The position numbers and the translations under genes were made by a program. Shown one piece after another: positions 54,277-63,298 of a stretch of 64,000 nucleotides of DNA. The notes beneath the pieces are model-generated. The model searched no databases and was not told where the DNA came from. It saw only the letters and a list, made by a program, of their open reading frames with translations. The DNA comes from Marinobacter antarcticus (lineage in GTDB: Bacteria > Pseudomonadota > Gammaproteobacteria > Pseudomonadales > Oleiphilaceae). The stretch lies in the NCBI RefSeq assembly GCF_900142385.1, contig NZ_FRAQ01000001.1, positions 186,001 through 250,000 on the forward strand. The letters run 5' to 3'. The first letter of the stretch is position 1, and the number at the start of each line of letters is the position of its first letter.

Positions 54277-55044
54277 TCAACAAATAGTTTCGCCGCCGTC
54301 GGCTACTATGGTTTGGCCGGTTATGTAGGCGCTGGCTTTGGTTGACAGGAATACGGCCAGGCCGGCGATGTCGACCGGGTCGCCGATTCTTCTCAGTGGG
54401 GTTTTGTCTTCGGCGCGCTTCACGCGTACCGGATCTTCCCAGAGTGTGCGGGCAAAGTCGGTTTTGATCAGGCCGGGGGCGATGCTGTTGATGCGGATGC
54501 CTTTCGGTCCCCACTCCACAGCCAGATTTCTCGCCAGTGCAGCTTCTGCGGCCTTGGATACGCCGTAGGTCCCGATGGTAGTGTTGCCACGGATTCCGGC
54601 GATGCTGGATAGCAATACAACAGCACCTTCGCCTTTTTCTGCCATCTGCGGCAGCACCATGTTGGTGAGCCAGAAGGTGCCTTTTACGTTGGTGTCCATG
54701 ATCTTGTCCCAGGCCTCGTCGGTCATTTCGGAGGTGGGGCCATAAACAGGATTGGTGGCGGCGTTGCATACGAGCACGTCGATACTGCCCCAGGCTTCGT
54801 TGGTTTTGTTCACCAGGTTCTGCAGGTCATCTTTCTTGCCAACATGGCAGGGTATGGCGATGGCCTCATACCCCTGGGCTTTCAGTTCGTTTGCTACCTG
54901 CTCGCAGGCGTCAGCTTTGCGGCTGGAGATGACGACTTTTGCGCCCAGCCGGGCCATTTCTTCGGCAATTGAACGGCCGATGCCTTTAGTGGAACCCGTG
55001 ATCAGGGCCACCTTACCGGTCATATCAAAAAGTGGGTTATTCAT
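54277..55044 (-). CDS. Short-chain dehydrogenase/reductase (FabG-like)
   Basis: 255 residues. TGSTKGIGRSIAEE cofactor loop, NAATNPV, catalytic Ser in VLLSSIAGIRG, YGVSK for Tyr-Lys, and the C-terminal ASAYITGQTIVADGGET. ATG 55044 with GGAGG upstream; the open frame further upstream overlaps the ACAD gene. In this operon it is well placed to oxidise or reduce a hydroxyacyl- or oxoacyl-CoA, as LvaD does. Confidence 0.92.
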   Translation of the reverse strand: MNNPLFDMTGKVALITGSTKGIGRSIAEEMARLGAKVVISSRKADACEQVANELKAQGYEAIAIPCHVGKKDDLQNLVNKTNEAWGSIDVLVCNAATNPVYGPTSEMTDEAWDKIMDTNVKGTFWLTNMVLPQMAEKGEGAVVLLSSIAGIRGNTTIGTYGVSKAAEAALARNLAVEWGPKGIRINSIAPGLIKTDFARTLWEDPVRVKRAEDKTPLRRIGDPVDIAGLAVFLSTKASAYITGQTIVADGGETIC

Positions 55045-55075
55045 AACTCGCGCCTCCATCAAGGTTTCAGTCTGA

Positions 55076-56278
55076 TCAGCGGTACTGACGCAGTTCAATC
55101 TTGGCTACAGAATCCAGATGCACTTCATCCGGGCCATCCGCCAATCGCAACGTCCGAACCTTGGCCCATGCTGACGCAAGGAAGGTGTCCTGGCTCACGC
55201 CGGCACCACCGTGCACCTGAATGGCACGGTCAAGCACCTTCAGCGCCATGCTTGGAGCAATCACTTTGATCATGGCGATTTCCTGACGGGCTACCTTATT
55301 ACCAACGGTATCCATCATGTGTGCGGCTTTGAGTGTCAACAGCCGCGCCTGCTCGATCTCGATACGGCTGCGGGCAATGTCCTTGCGGATAGAGTCAAAG
55401 CTGGCCAGCGGCTTGCCGAACGCCTCGCGCTCATTGGCACGCTTGCACATCAGCTCCAGCGCACGTTCCGCAACACCAATAGTGCGCATGCAGTGGTGAA
55501 TTCGGCCTGGCCCAAGGCGACCCTGGGCGATTTCAAAACCACGCCCCTCACCCAGCAACATGTTGCTGACAGGAACCCGCACGTTTTCGTAATGAATCTC
55601 CGCATGGCCATGGGGCGCATGATCGTAACCAAACACCGTCAGCGAGCGGATAAGCTTTACGCCGGGCGCATCCAGCGGTACCAGAATCATGGACTGCTGC
55701 TGATGCTTGGGCGCAGTCGGGTCGGTCTTGCCCATTACGATGGCAATTTTGGAGGTGGTGGTCATGGCACCTGAGGACCACCATTTTTTGCCATTGATCA
55801 CATACTCATCACCCTCACGACGGATCTCGCAGGCAATGTTAGTGGCATCGGAGGACGCCACGTCCGGCTCGGTCATTGAGAAGCAGGAACGAATTTCACC
55901 TGCCAGCAAAGGCTTCAGCCACTGCTCCTGCTGCTCTTCATTACCGTACCGGGCGATGGTTTCCATGTTGCCGGTATCCGGGGCGGAGCAGTTGAACACT
56001 TCCGGCGCCATTTCAGAACGGCCCATAATTTCGCAAAGGTGGGCGTATTCAAAGTTGGTCAGACCGGCTCCCAGATCGCTCTCCGGCAGGAACAGGTTCC
56101 AAAGGCCTTCGGCCTTCGCCTTTGCCTTCAGTTCTTCGATGATCGGAACCGGTGCCCAACGGTTCTCTGCTTTTTCAATCTGCTCGTGATGCGTGTGCTC
56201 GTTGGGATAGATGTACGTATCCATAAACTCGTGCAACTGCACCTGCAGTTTTTTAGCTTTGTCAGACAACTCGAACAT
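55076..56278 (-). CDS. Acyl-CoA dehydrogenase of the ACAD10/ACAD11 type (LvaC-like)
   Basis: 400 residues. [42 protein letters not shown] and [33 protein letters not shown] are typical of the ACAD domain of ACAD10/11, where the usual catalytic-Glu segment is replaced by DGPDEVH. Such enzymes, with a kinase partner, turn 4-phospho-acyl-CoA into 2- or 3-enoyl products in 4-hydroxyacid breakdown. AAGGAAG precedes the ATG. Second enzymatic step candidate of the operon. Confidence 0.92.
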   Translation of the reverse strand: MFELSDKAKKLQVQLHEFMDTYIYPNEHTHHEQIEKAENRWAPVPIIEELKAKAKAEGLWNLFLPESDLGAGLTNFEYAHLCEIMGRSEMAPEVFNCSAPDTGNMETIARYGNEEQQEQWLKPLLAGEIRSCFSMTEPDVASSDATNIACEIRREGDEYVINGKKWWSSGAMTTTSKIAIVMGKTDPTAPKHQQQSMILVPLDAPGVKLIRSLTVFGYDHAPHGHAEIHYENVRVPVSNMLLGEGRGFEIAQGRLGPGRIHHCMRTIGVAERALELMCKRANEREAFGKPLASFDSIRKDIARSRIEIEQARLLTLKAAHMMDTVGNKVARQEIAMIKVIAPSMALKVLDRAIQVHGGAGVSQDTFLASAWAKVRTLRLADGPDEVHLDSVAKIELRQYR

Positions 56279-56306
56279 GTCGGCTTCCTTTTTGATATTT
56301 ATTCGT

Positions 56307-56329
56307 TGACCGGCCTTAGAAACCGGTCA
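56307..56329 (-). other. Stem-loop between thioesterase and ACAD genes
   Basis: TGACCGG (56307-56313) pairs with CCGGTCA (56323-56329), 9-nt loop. On the minus strand it is followed by AT-rich sequence without a T-run. Probably intra-operon processing or stability element. Confidence 0.4.
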
Positions 56330-56352
56330 GGTTTTGTTTTATGGCCTGAAAA

Positions 56353-56796
56353 TCAGATAGGAACGCCTTCCGGCTTGTCACTGCCAGACCGGATCCGGAA
56401 CGTGCCTTCGGCGATGGCAAGCAGGTTGCCTTTGTCGTCATGAACTTCGCCGGTGCTGTTGAAAATCCGCGTACCACCGGCCCGCTTGCGCCCGGTCACG
56501 CGAATGGTGCCGCCGGAGCATTGGCCGGTGAACGTGGTGGTCAAAGACAAGGTAATGGCTTTACGCATACGCCCCGGGAAGGGGCAGTGTGTACCGGCCT
56601 GGGCCATAGCTATATCAAGCAGAGACGTAAGCACGCCGCCATGAATGACGCCACCGAGGTTCAGATGCCTTGACTGCAGTTCCAGCGCAATAACCGCTTC
56701 GTTTTCCTCCCAGGAGGCCTGTCGGTAGCCAAGCAGGCTATGAAAGCCCGGCAACTCTGTACCATCGACATATGTGTCATCAACTTGCTTACTCAT
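56353..56796 (-). CDS. PaaI-like hotdog thioesterase
   Basis: 147 residues from ATG 56796. HLNLGGVIHGGVLTSLLDIAMA is the PaaI-type motif with the catalytic-region HGG and Asp; the rest forms hotdog strands (ITLSLTTTFTGQCSGGTIRVTGRKRAGGTRIF). Hydrolyses acyl-CoA thioesters, perhaps to relieve CoA trapping. Its ATG overlaps the upstream SDR stop (TGATG). Confidence 0.9.
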   Translation of the reverse strand: MSKQVDDTYVDGTELPGFHSLLGYRQASWEENEAVIALELQSRHLNLGGVIHGGVLTSLLDIAMAQAGTHCPFPGRMRKAITLSLTTTFTGQCSGGTIRVTGRKRAGGTRIFNSTGEVHDDKGNLLAIAEGTFRIRSGSDKPEGVPI

Positions 56797-57590
56797 CACA
56801 CTTTCATTCCTGGCAGGTTCAGAGAGGCTGTATTGCCGCCATCCACCGGCAGCGCCTGCCCGGTGATATAGCTGGCATCGTCACTGGCAAAAAACAGAAT
56901 GGCCGCTGCGATCTCTTCCGGGTCGCCGTAACGTCGCAGTTCGCAGCGAGCGCCCAGTTTGTGGGCCTTTTCATGGGCACGGGCGTAATCAAACACCTCT
57001 CGTGTCATGCCAGTCTCAACCAGGCCCGGGCAGACGGCGTTCACCCGGATATTGTGATCGCCAAGGTCACACGCAGCGGTCATAGTGAGGTTGATCACTC
57101 CAGCCTTCGAGGCGCTGTAGGCATTGCCCCCTGCCCCGGAGCGGATACCGGCAACCGAAGCTGTATTGACAATGGAACCGAGTTTTCGAGCCTGCATGTG
57201 CGGCGCGACATGCTTGATGAGCAGCATGGTGCCAATCAGATTAACCGACAACACCTTGTCCCATTCGTCTCGCTCGTTTGCGGTTACCGATGGGTGGCCT
57301 TTCCCTGTGCTGGCAATACCAGCGATGTTGCACAGAATGTCGATTTTCCCAAAAGCCTTTAATGCCTCGCTTACCAGGTCTTTTACCTGAGCCTCATCGG
57401 CAACGTTGACGAGGCGACGGAGGTGCTCAGCACCTTCCGGCATCAGATTCCCGGTTTCAACCAGTCCCGATTCGGACGTATCCGCCATAACCACTTGAGC
57501 ACCCTCACGGGCCAGTCGCAAGGCAGTTGCCCGGCCTATACCGCTGCCTGCTCCGGTAACAATAGCCACCCGACCTTCAAAACGCCCCAT
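56796..57590 (-). CDS. Short-chain dehydrogenase/reductase
   Basis: 264 residues. TGAGSGIGRATALRLA, DTSESG (Asp at the end of beta-2 suggests NAD preference), NIAGIAS, catalytic Ser in VNTASVAGIRSG, YSASKAG, and the C-terminal DDASYITGQALPVDGGN. First gene of the eight-gene minus-strand operon. Probably a 3-hydroxyacyl-CoA or secondary-alcohol dehydrogenase; substrate unknown. Confidence 0.92.
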   Translation of the reverse strand: MGRFEGRVAIVTGAGSGIGRATALRLAREGAQVVMADTSESGLVETGNLMPEGAEHLRRLVNVADEAQVKDLVSEALKAFGKIDILCNIAGIASTGKGHPSVTANERDEWDKVLSVNLIGTMLLIKHVAPHMQARKLGSIVNTASVAGIRSGAGGNAYSASKAGVINLTMTAACDLGDHNIRVNAVCPGLVETGMTREVFDYARAHEKAHKLGARCELRRYGDPEEIAAAILFFASDDASYITGQALPVDGGNTASLNLPGMKV

Positions 57591-57660
57591 GCCGCTACTC
57601 CTTGTATCTGGTTTTATTATTGCACTAGCGGTTTTGCTTTCGCATTAATTTGTCATGTCT

Positions 57661-57692
57661 TCCACTTTTGAGTCAATATAATCGGAAGTGGA
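57661..57692. promoter_or_regulatory. Inverted repeat in the divergent promoter region
   Basis: TCCACTT (57661-57667) and AAGTGGA (57686-57692) flank an AT-rich centre containing TATAAT (57677-57682). Located between the divergent SDR operon and the ligase gene, it looks like an operator over a core promoter. It differs from the IclR-type motif. Confidence 0.5.
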
Positions 57693-57732
57693 TTTCACTA
57701 GTCAAAACACCATAGCAGCATAAGGCACAAAA

Positions 57733-59334
57733 ATGAAAAATAACCTGAGCGAAATGCCGGTGTACGCACCCATAACCCCGAACGAGCCCATGGAGGCTAT
57801 TGGCCACCGGATACAGAGGTTTGCAACCACCCGCGCGGAGCACCCGGCATTGATCAGTGAACAGGGTACGGTGAGCTGGAGAGCCCTGCTGGACCAGACT
57901 AACCAGATCGCCAACCGCCTGCGAGATGCCGGGTTGCAGTCCGGTGATTCAGTTGCAGCTCTGTCGGAAAACAGCGCTGATTATGTTGCTCTGTATCTTG
58001 GCATACTTACCGCCGGCGGCTGCATGGTGCCGCTTTCAGGCATGGCCAGCGCCGAAGCACTGAGCCTGATGCTGTCCGATTGCAAAGCGCAATTCCTGTT
58101 TGTGTCACGGAAAAACCGGGACCTCCTTCACAGCTTCCGGCCCGGGCTGCAGGGATTACCGGACGACCGTATTATGGCCCTGGGTGAAGACGGCGAAGGA
58201 ATTGGCCAGACGCTGAGAGACTGGCTTGCCAATGCCTCAGCTGAGGCCCGCCCTGCGGACGTATCACTGGATGATGCCTTTAACATCATCTATAGCTCTG
58301 GAACCACAGGCACCCCGAAGGGCATTCTCCATGACTACCGTTTCCGCCAGCGGCAAATGATGCGCATGAGCCGCTTCGGGCTGGATGGCGATGCCATTAA
58401 CCTGGTTTCAACGCCGCTATACTCCAACACCACACTGGTTTCTGTGTTACCCACGCTGTTCCACGGTGGCACTCTGGTGGTGATGGCAAAGTTCGACGCC
58501 CGGCGGTTTCTGGAGCTGGCCGAAACACACCGTGTGACTCATGCCATGCTGGTACCTGTGCAGTACCAGAGGATTCTGGCCGACGCGGAATTTGACCGCT
58601 TTGATCTCTCCAGCTTCAAGCTGAAGCTCTGCACCAGCGCACCGCTAAGACCGGACGTGATAGCCGATGCCATGACACGCTGGCCCGGCAACATACGGGA
58701 GGTTTACGGCCTCACAGAGGGTGGCATTTCCACCAGCCTCGACTGTGCCGCGCACCCGGACAAATGGAGCTCGGTAGGCATACCAACAGAAGGCGCGGAA
58801 GTGCGCGTGATCGACGAAGATGGCCACGAACTGCCGAAAGGCGAAACCGGCGAGCTGGCTGGCCGTGCTATTTCAATGATGCGAGGCTACGTGAACCAGC
58901 CTGAGCAAACCCGGGAAATGCTGTGGGAAAGCCCTGAGGGCGAGGTGTTCTATCGCAGCGGAGATATGGGACGAATCGATGAGGACGGTTTTATCTATAT
59001 TCTCGATCGCCGCAAGGACATGATTATTTCCGGTGGATTCAACATTTACGCGGTCGATCTTGAGAAGGCGCTGCTGGCTCACCCTGCGGTGGACGATGCA
59101 GCGGTTATCGGCATTCCAAGTGAACAGTGGGGGGAAACACCTCTGGGCCTGGTGGTTCTAAAACCCGGGCACCAGGATTCCGGGCCCGCAATACTCGAAT
59201 GGGCTAACGGACAGCTGGGCAAAAGCCAGCGCATCTCCGCTATCGAGCTCCGCGAGGAGCTCCCCCGCTCCACCATAGGTAAGGTTCTGAAGCGGGAGCT
59301 GCGCGAACCTTACTGGCAAACGATCACGCGTTAA
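57733..59334 (+). CDS. AMP-forming acyl-CoA ligase
   Basis: 533 residues. A3 IIYSSGTTGTPKGILHDYR, A5 IREVYGLTEGGISTS, A7 YRSGDMGRIDEDGFIYILDRRKDMIISGGFNIYAVDLE, and the A10 Lys in STIGKVLKREL. Activates a carboxylic acid to acyl-CoA. The ATG is preceded by TAAGGCA. Divergent from the SDR operon and convergent with the enoyl-CoA hydratase gene. A second ligase besides the one at 50.6-52.2 kb, presumably with a different substrate range. Confidence 0.9.
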   Translation: MKNNLSEMPVYAPITPNEPMEAIGHRIQRFATTRAEHPALISEQGTVSWRALLDQTNQIANRLRDAGLQSGDSVAALSENSADYVALYLGILTAGGCMVPLSGMASAEALSLMLSDCKAQFLFVSRKNRDLLHSFRPGLQGLPDDRIMALGEDGEGIGQTLRDWLANASAEARPADVSLDDAFNIIYSSGTTGTPKGILHDYRFRQRQMMRMSRFGLDGDAINLVSTPLYSNTTLVSVLPTLFHGGTLVVMAKFDARRFLELAETHRVTHAMLVPVQYQRILADAEFDRFDLSSFKLKLCTSAPLRPDVIADAMTRWPGNIREVYGLTEGGISTSLDCAAHPDKWSSVGIPTEGAEVRVIDEDGHELPKGETGELAGRAISMMRGYVNQPEQTREMLWESPEGEVFYRSGDMGRIDEDGFIYILDRRKDMIISGGFNIYAVDLEKALLAHPAVDDAAVIGIPSEQWGETPLGLVVLKPGHQDSGPAILEWANGQLGKSQRISAIELREELPRSTIGKVLKRELREPYWQTITR

Positions 59335-59340
59335 ACCCGG

Positions 59341-60081
59341 TCAACGCCGGGTCAGCTTGGCCAGAGCGGCCCGGCAATCCTCCGACCGAAGCCGCTCAGA
59401 AAACACCTGACGTTCCCGCTCCAGTGCCTGTTTAATCTGCTCCCGCCAGGGAGCGCGGATCAGTCGCTTACTGGCCCGCAGAGCTTCACGGGGTTTGTTT
59501 GCCAGGCTCGCTGCAAGTGCCAACGCCTCAACCAGCGCCTGCCCATCATCCACAATCCGGCTTACCAGCCCACATTCCCTGGCATCGCTGCCACTGATTA
59601 CCTCGCCCAACAGCAACAGATCTGTGGCTCTGCGCGCGCCCAAATGCAGGGGCATGGTCACGGTGGAAGCGGCCTCCGGCACCAGCCCGAGATCCACAAA
59701 CGCCGTTTTGAATTTCGCATTCTCTGCAGCTACCACAACATCCACGTGTAACAGCAGAGTTGTGCCGATACCGATTGCCAGGCCTTCGACAGCAGCTATA
59801 ACCGGCGTATCACAGTCCATTAGCGCTTCGATAAACGCCAGGCCGGCAGAGGGCTTTGGATGTTCATCCGTAGCACGAGCCCGAAAATCATCCAGATCAT
59901 TGCCAGCAGTGAACACACCTCCGGCGCCAGAGATAACAATGGCGTTTACGGCCTCATCCTCATTGGCACGGATTACGGCGTCACTCAGTTGCTGATACAT
60001 TTCCCGGGTCAGAGCATTTTTCTTCTCGGGACGGTTGATAACAAGCTGGAACACACCATGGGAATGCTGACTGTCAATCAT
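59341..60081 (-). CDS. Enoyl-CoA hydratase/isomerase
   Basis: 246 residues. Crotonase fold: VINRPEKKNALTREMYQQL, oxyanion loop SGAGGVFTAGNDLDDF, AAVEGLAIGIGTTLLLHVDVVVA and FKTAFVDLGLVPEAASTVTMP. One of the two hydratase Glu positions (in the loop GLAIGIG) is not Glu, so isomerase or dehydratase-like chemistry is possible. ATG 60081 with AAGGG upstream; a longer frame upstream is AT-rich and not coding-like. Divergent from the TRAP operon. Confidence 0.9.
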   Translation of the reverse strand: MIDSQHSHGVFQLVINRPEKKNALTREMYQQLSDAVIRANEDEAVNAIVISGAGGVFTAGNDLDDFRARATDEHPKPSAGLAFIEALMDCDTPVIAAVEGLAIGIGTTLLLHVDVVVAAENAKFKTAFVDLGLVPEAASTVTMPLHLGARRATDLLLLGEVISGSDARECGLVSRIVDDGQALVEALALAASLANKPREALRASKRLIRAPWREQIKQALERERQVFSERLRSEDCRAALAKLTRR

Positions 60082-60190
60082 TGGTCTACCCTTATTAAGA
60101 ACATTCTGCTGTCTACACATAAAACATCCTATTGCAAAAGCCCAATCATGTGATAGATTCAGAAAACATAAATTCACCCTGCAATCGATA

Positions 60191-60207
60191 GTTCTGCACA
60201 GTGAAAC
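60191..60207. promoter_or_regulatory. Weak third match to the IclR-type palindrome, upstream of dctP
   Basis: GTTCTGCACAGTGAAAC has the same GTTYY-N7-GAAAC layout as the sites at 41.8 and 44.5 kb and matches the 44.5-kb core at 12 of 17 positions. It lies 40 nt before dctP. Only a suggestion. Confidence 0.3.
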
Positions 60208-60246
60208 AACAAGAAGTATCATTACAACAACGAACGAGGCATAGTC

Positions 60247-61293
60247 ATGAATCTCTTCGCCAAAGCACGAAAAAACCTCACAGTTTACGCATCAGCCCTT
60301 ACCATCGGGGTTTCCGCTGCCCTAAGCGCTGCGCCCGCAGCAGCCCAAGAGACATTTACTTGGAGAGTGCAGTCCCACTGGCCCGGCGCCAGCAGTTCCT
60401 ATACTGACAGCCTGGTAAGGCTACAGCGAGTCCTGGACGAGCGCACAGACGGGCGCCTGAAGCTGAAACTCTATGAAGCAGGCGCTCTGTTCAAAGCCCA
60501 GGACACCTTTAATGCCGTAAGCCGCGGCATTCTGGAAATGGGCACAATCTCTCCCTCCTATGCCCAGGACAAAATCTCCCTTGCCGGCATTGCCTCCGGC
60601 CTGCCCTTTGCGTTCCGTAACGTCTGGGAGGCTGAATACTTCCATCAAGGCATGGGCTTTGAGCAGATGCTCCGTGACGAAGCGGCAGAGCACGACGTTT
60701 ACTGGGCGACCGATAAGGTTTATCCCACCGAGATGGTGGTCAAAAAGCCTATCAAAAACTGGGAAGATTTCACCAGCCTGAAGATTCGCTCCTCCGGTGT
60801 TCTGCAAAAATTCCTGACCGAAGCGGGTGCTGCAGCGTCTTATATTCCAGGCAGCGAGCTTTATTCGGCACTGGACTCCGGCATCGTTGACGGTGCCCAT
60901 TGGGGTGCAGCTCAGGGTGCCGCCAGCATGGCCCTGTATGAAGTGGCCAAGTACCACGTTCAACCGGCCCTGAACATCGCGGGAACTGACGTCATCATTG
61001 TCAGCATGAAGGCGCTCAACAAGTTGCCGGAAGACATGCAGGAGATCGTCAAGGATGCGCTCGACGAGCAATTCTGGGTCCGTACCAACGAGTACCTTTA
61101 TAAGGAGCGCATAACTCTGGCCAAGGTCATCGCCGAACAGGGTGTACAGGTGAACGTTCTGCCAGATGAAGTTCAGGACAAGCTGGTAAAGGCCGCACAG
61201 GCAATGTGGGACGAGGAAGGCGAGCGTAGCGAGAACGCCAAGAAGGCGCTGGATATGCTGAAGGGCTACCTGGCCGAACTCGGCTACCTCTGA
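60247..61293 (+). CDS. dctP: TRAP transporter substrate-binding protein (DctP/TAXI-like, DctP7 type)
   Basis: 348 residues. Signal peptide ending APAAAQE. Mature part: FTWRVQSHWPGASSSYTDSLVRLQRVLDERTDGRLKL, then the ligand-binding LKIRSSGVLQKFLTEAGAAASYIPGSELYSALDSGIVDGAHWG, with the Arg that clamps carboxylates in LKIRSSG. This binding protein captures an organic acid in the periplasm for DctQM. ACGAGG upstream of the ATG. It is followed by an attenuating terminator before dctQ. Confidence 0.93.
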   Translation: MNLFAKARKNLTVYASALTIGVSAALSAAPAAAQETFTWRVQSHWPGASSSYTDSLVRLQRVLDERTDGRLKLKLYEAGALFKAQDTFNAVSRGILEMGTISPSYAQDKISLAGIASGLPFAFRNVWEAEYFHQGMGFEQMLRDEAAEHDVYWATDKVYPTEMVVKKPIKNWEDFTSLKIRSSGVLQKFLTEAGAAASYIPGSELYSALDSGIVDGAHWGAAQGAASMALYEVAKYHVQPALNIAGTDVIIVSMKALNKLPEDMQEIVKDALDEQFWVRTNEYLYKERITLAKVIAEQGVQVNVLPDEVQDKLVKAAQAMWDEEGERSENAKKALDMLKGYLAELGYL

Positions 61294-61317
61294 TCCGCGA
61301 GTTTAAATAAGTGATAC

Positions 61318-61347
61318 AGGCCGGAGTCTTTGACGTCCGGCCTTTTT
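61318..61347 (+). terminator. Attenuator/terminator between dctP and dctQ
   Basis: AGGCCGGA (61318-61325) pairs with TCCGGCCT (61336-61343), extended by GTC/GAC with one bulged G, and runs into TTTTT. A strong intrinsic terminator inside the operon, typical of high binding-protein expression with partial read-through to the membrane subunits. Confidence 0.88.
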
Positions 61348-61383
61348 ATCCCTGAAAAACCCAACATCCTCCTGGAGAATGCC

Positions 61384-61929
61384 ATGAGTGTGCTGACCGC
61401 ATTCATAAGAGGGGTTACCCGTCTTAATGACTTTGTCGGGCGCTGGATAGCCCTGCTCGTTTTTGCCATGTTCGCGTTCCTGCTGCTGGAAGTGGGCTTC
61501 CGTTATCTGCTGAACGCACCCACAGTCTGGACCAACGAGCTTACCCAGATGCTGTTCGGCGTTTATGCGGTCATGTCCGGAGGCTACATCATGGCTCATC
61601 GGGGCCACGTCAATGTCGATCTTCTGCACTCGCAGCTATCGCCTCGCAACCAGGCGTTTATGGACATCGTCACCTCTTTGATATTTTTCATTTTTACCCT
61701 TGCACTGCTGTGGTTTGGCATTGATATAGCCAGCGAATCCATATCAAACTGGGAAACCTCTTACTCTGCCTGGAACCCGCCGGTCTGGCCGGTCAAGCTT
61801 GCCATTCCTGTCGGAACAGGGCTGCTGGTACTGCAGGGCCTGGCAAAACTCCTTGAAGACATTGCCATTGCATTCAACCTGGATTATTACCGCCCGGATC
61901 ACAGCGCTTCTGAAGGAGAGCAGTCGTGA
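61384..61929 (+). CDS. dctQ: TRAP transporter small permease
   Basis: 181 residues with four helices. VFAMFAFLLLEVGFRYLLNAPTVWTNELTQMLFGVYAVMSGGYIM contains the DctQ signature (FRY..., W..E), followed by HRGHVNVDLL. ATG 61384 has TGGAG upstream. Its stop overlaps the dctM GTG by GTGA. Partner of the large permease. Confidence 0.93.
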   Translation: MSVLTAFIRGVTRLNDFVGRWIALLVFAMFAFLLLEVGFRYLLNAPTVWTNELTQMLFGVYAVMSGGYIMAHRGHVNVDLLHSQLSPRNQAFMDIVTSLIFFIFTLALLWFGIDIASESISNWETSYSAWNPPVWPVKLAIPVGTGLLVLQGLAKLLEDIAIAFNLDYYRPDHSASEGEQS

Positions 61930-63236
61930 GTATTGAAATCCTGACCCTGCTGTTTTTTGGTTCGCTGTTATTCTTCCTGCTACTGGGTTTGCCGCTGGCT
62001 TTTGTTCTCGGTGGTGTTTCGGTGATCTTCCTTTATTTCACCTGGGGATTCGATTCCTTCTATATGGTGGCCTCGCAGATATGGGGCACCATGGGCAGCT
62101 TTACCCTGGTTGCGATTCCTCTGTTTGTCTTCATGGCCATGGTGCTGGAGCGAACCGGTGTCGCAAAGGACCTGTACCGGATGATGCATCTGTGGTTTGG
62201 TGGCCTTCGCGGCGGTCTGGCTATAGGAACCCTGGTTATCTGCGCCGTATTTGCTGCCATGGTTGGCATCAGTGGTGCAGCGGTAGTTGCCATGGGAACC
62301 ATCGCACTGCCCTCCATGCTGGAACGGGGCTATGACCGCAAAATGGCACTGGGCGTCATCAATACAGGTGGCGGCTGGGGCATTCTGATACCGCCCAGCA
62401 TCCTGATGATTCTCTACGCACTGATTACCGGGGTATCCGTAGGCCAGATGTTTGCTGCCGGCATCATGCCTGGCGTTCTGCTGATGGTACTGACCGTTAC
62501 TTACATCCTCGTGCGCTCTACCCTTCAGCCGCACCTGGCACCAGCGCTGCCTCCAGAAGAACGTGGCACCTGGCCTGAGAAACTCCGTGCCTTAAGAGCC
62601 GTACTGCTGCCCATTGGCGTTGTGTTCATGGTGCTCGGCTCGATTATCGGTGGCATTACCACACCAACGGAAGCCGCCGCCATGGGCGTTCTCGGTTCGC
62701 TGATTTCGGCAGCCGTCTATCGCCAGCTCAAATGGAGCATCTTGCAAGAAGCAGCTATCCGTACCTTCAAGCTCACAGGCATGATCATGTGGATCCTGTT
62801 TGCCGCTCACGCGTTTAGCGCGGCATATCAAAGCATGGGAGCTCAAGATCTGATCGAAGGCATGATGCAGCACATTCCCGGCGGCCCCTGGGGCATCATC
62901 ATTGCAATGATGGTGATCATATTCTTCCTGGCAATGGTGCTCGACCCGGTTGGCATCATGCTGATCACTCTGCCGGTGTTCATGCCAATCGTGAAATCCC
63001 TCGGCTTCGATCCTGTCTGGTTCGGCATCCTGTTCGTGATCAACATGGAAATCGGCTATAAGACACCGCCCTTTGGATTTAACCTGTTCTATCTGAAAGG
63101 TGTGGTACCGCCGGACATTACCATGAAGGACATCTACACCTCTGTAGTTCCGTTCGTGATCATCGAGATAGTGGCCATTGGCATCATCATGGTCTTTCCG
63201 GAAATCGCGACCTGGTTGCCGGGTGTGTTTTTCTGA
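61926..63236 (+). CDS. dctM: TRAP transporter large permease
   Basis: 436 residues, about 12 helices. GVSVIFLYFTWGFDSFYMVASQIWGTMGSFTLVAIPLFVFMAMVLERTGVAKDLY, INTGGGWGILIPPSILMILYALITGVSVGQMFAAGIMPG and LDPVGIMLITLPVFMPIVKSLGFDPVWFGILFVINMEIGYKTPPFG are the standard DctM blocks. Sodium-driven carboxylate import. GTG start with AAGGAGAG upstream, coupled to dctQ. Confidence 0.95.
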   Translation: MSIEILTLLFFGSLLFFLLLGLPLAFVLGGVSVIFLYFTWGFDSFYMVASQIWGTMGSFTLVAIPLFVFMAMVLERTGVAKDLYRMMHLWFGGLRGGLAIGTLVICAVFAAMVGISGAAVVAMGTIALPSMLERGYDRKMALGVINTGGGWGILIPPSILMILYALITGVSVGQMFAAGIMPGVLLMVLTVTYILVRSTLQPHLAPALPPEERGTWPEKLRALRAVLLPIGVVFMVLGSIIGGITTPTEAAAMGVLGSLISAAVYRQLKWSILQEAAIRTFKLTGMIMWILFAAHAFSAAYQSMGAQDLIEGMMQHIPGGPWGIIIAMMVIIFFLAMVLDPVGIMLITLPVFMPIVKSLGFDPVWFGILFVINMEIGYKTPPFGFNLFYLKGVVPPDITMKDIYTSVVPFVIIEIVAIGIIMVFPEIATWLPGVFF

Positions 63237-63298
63237 CCAGCACCGCCTGAGCACTCGCGCCGAGTGCTGAAGACCTTCATGTCGTTTCGGAGTCTCAT

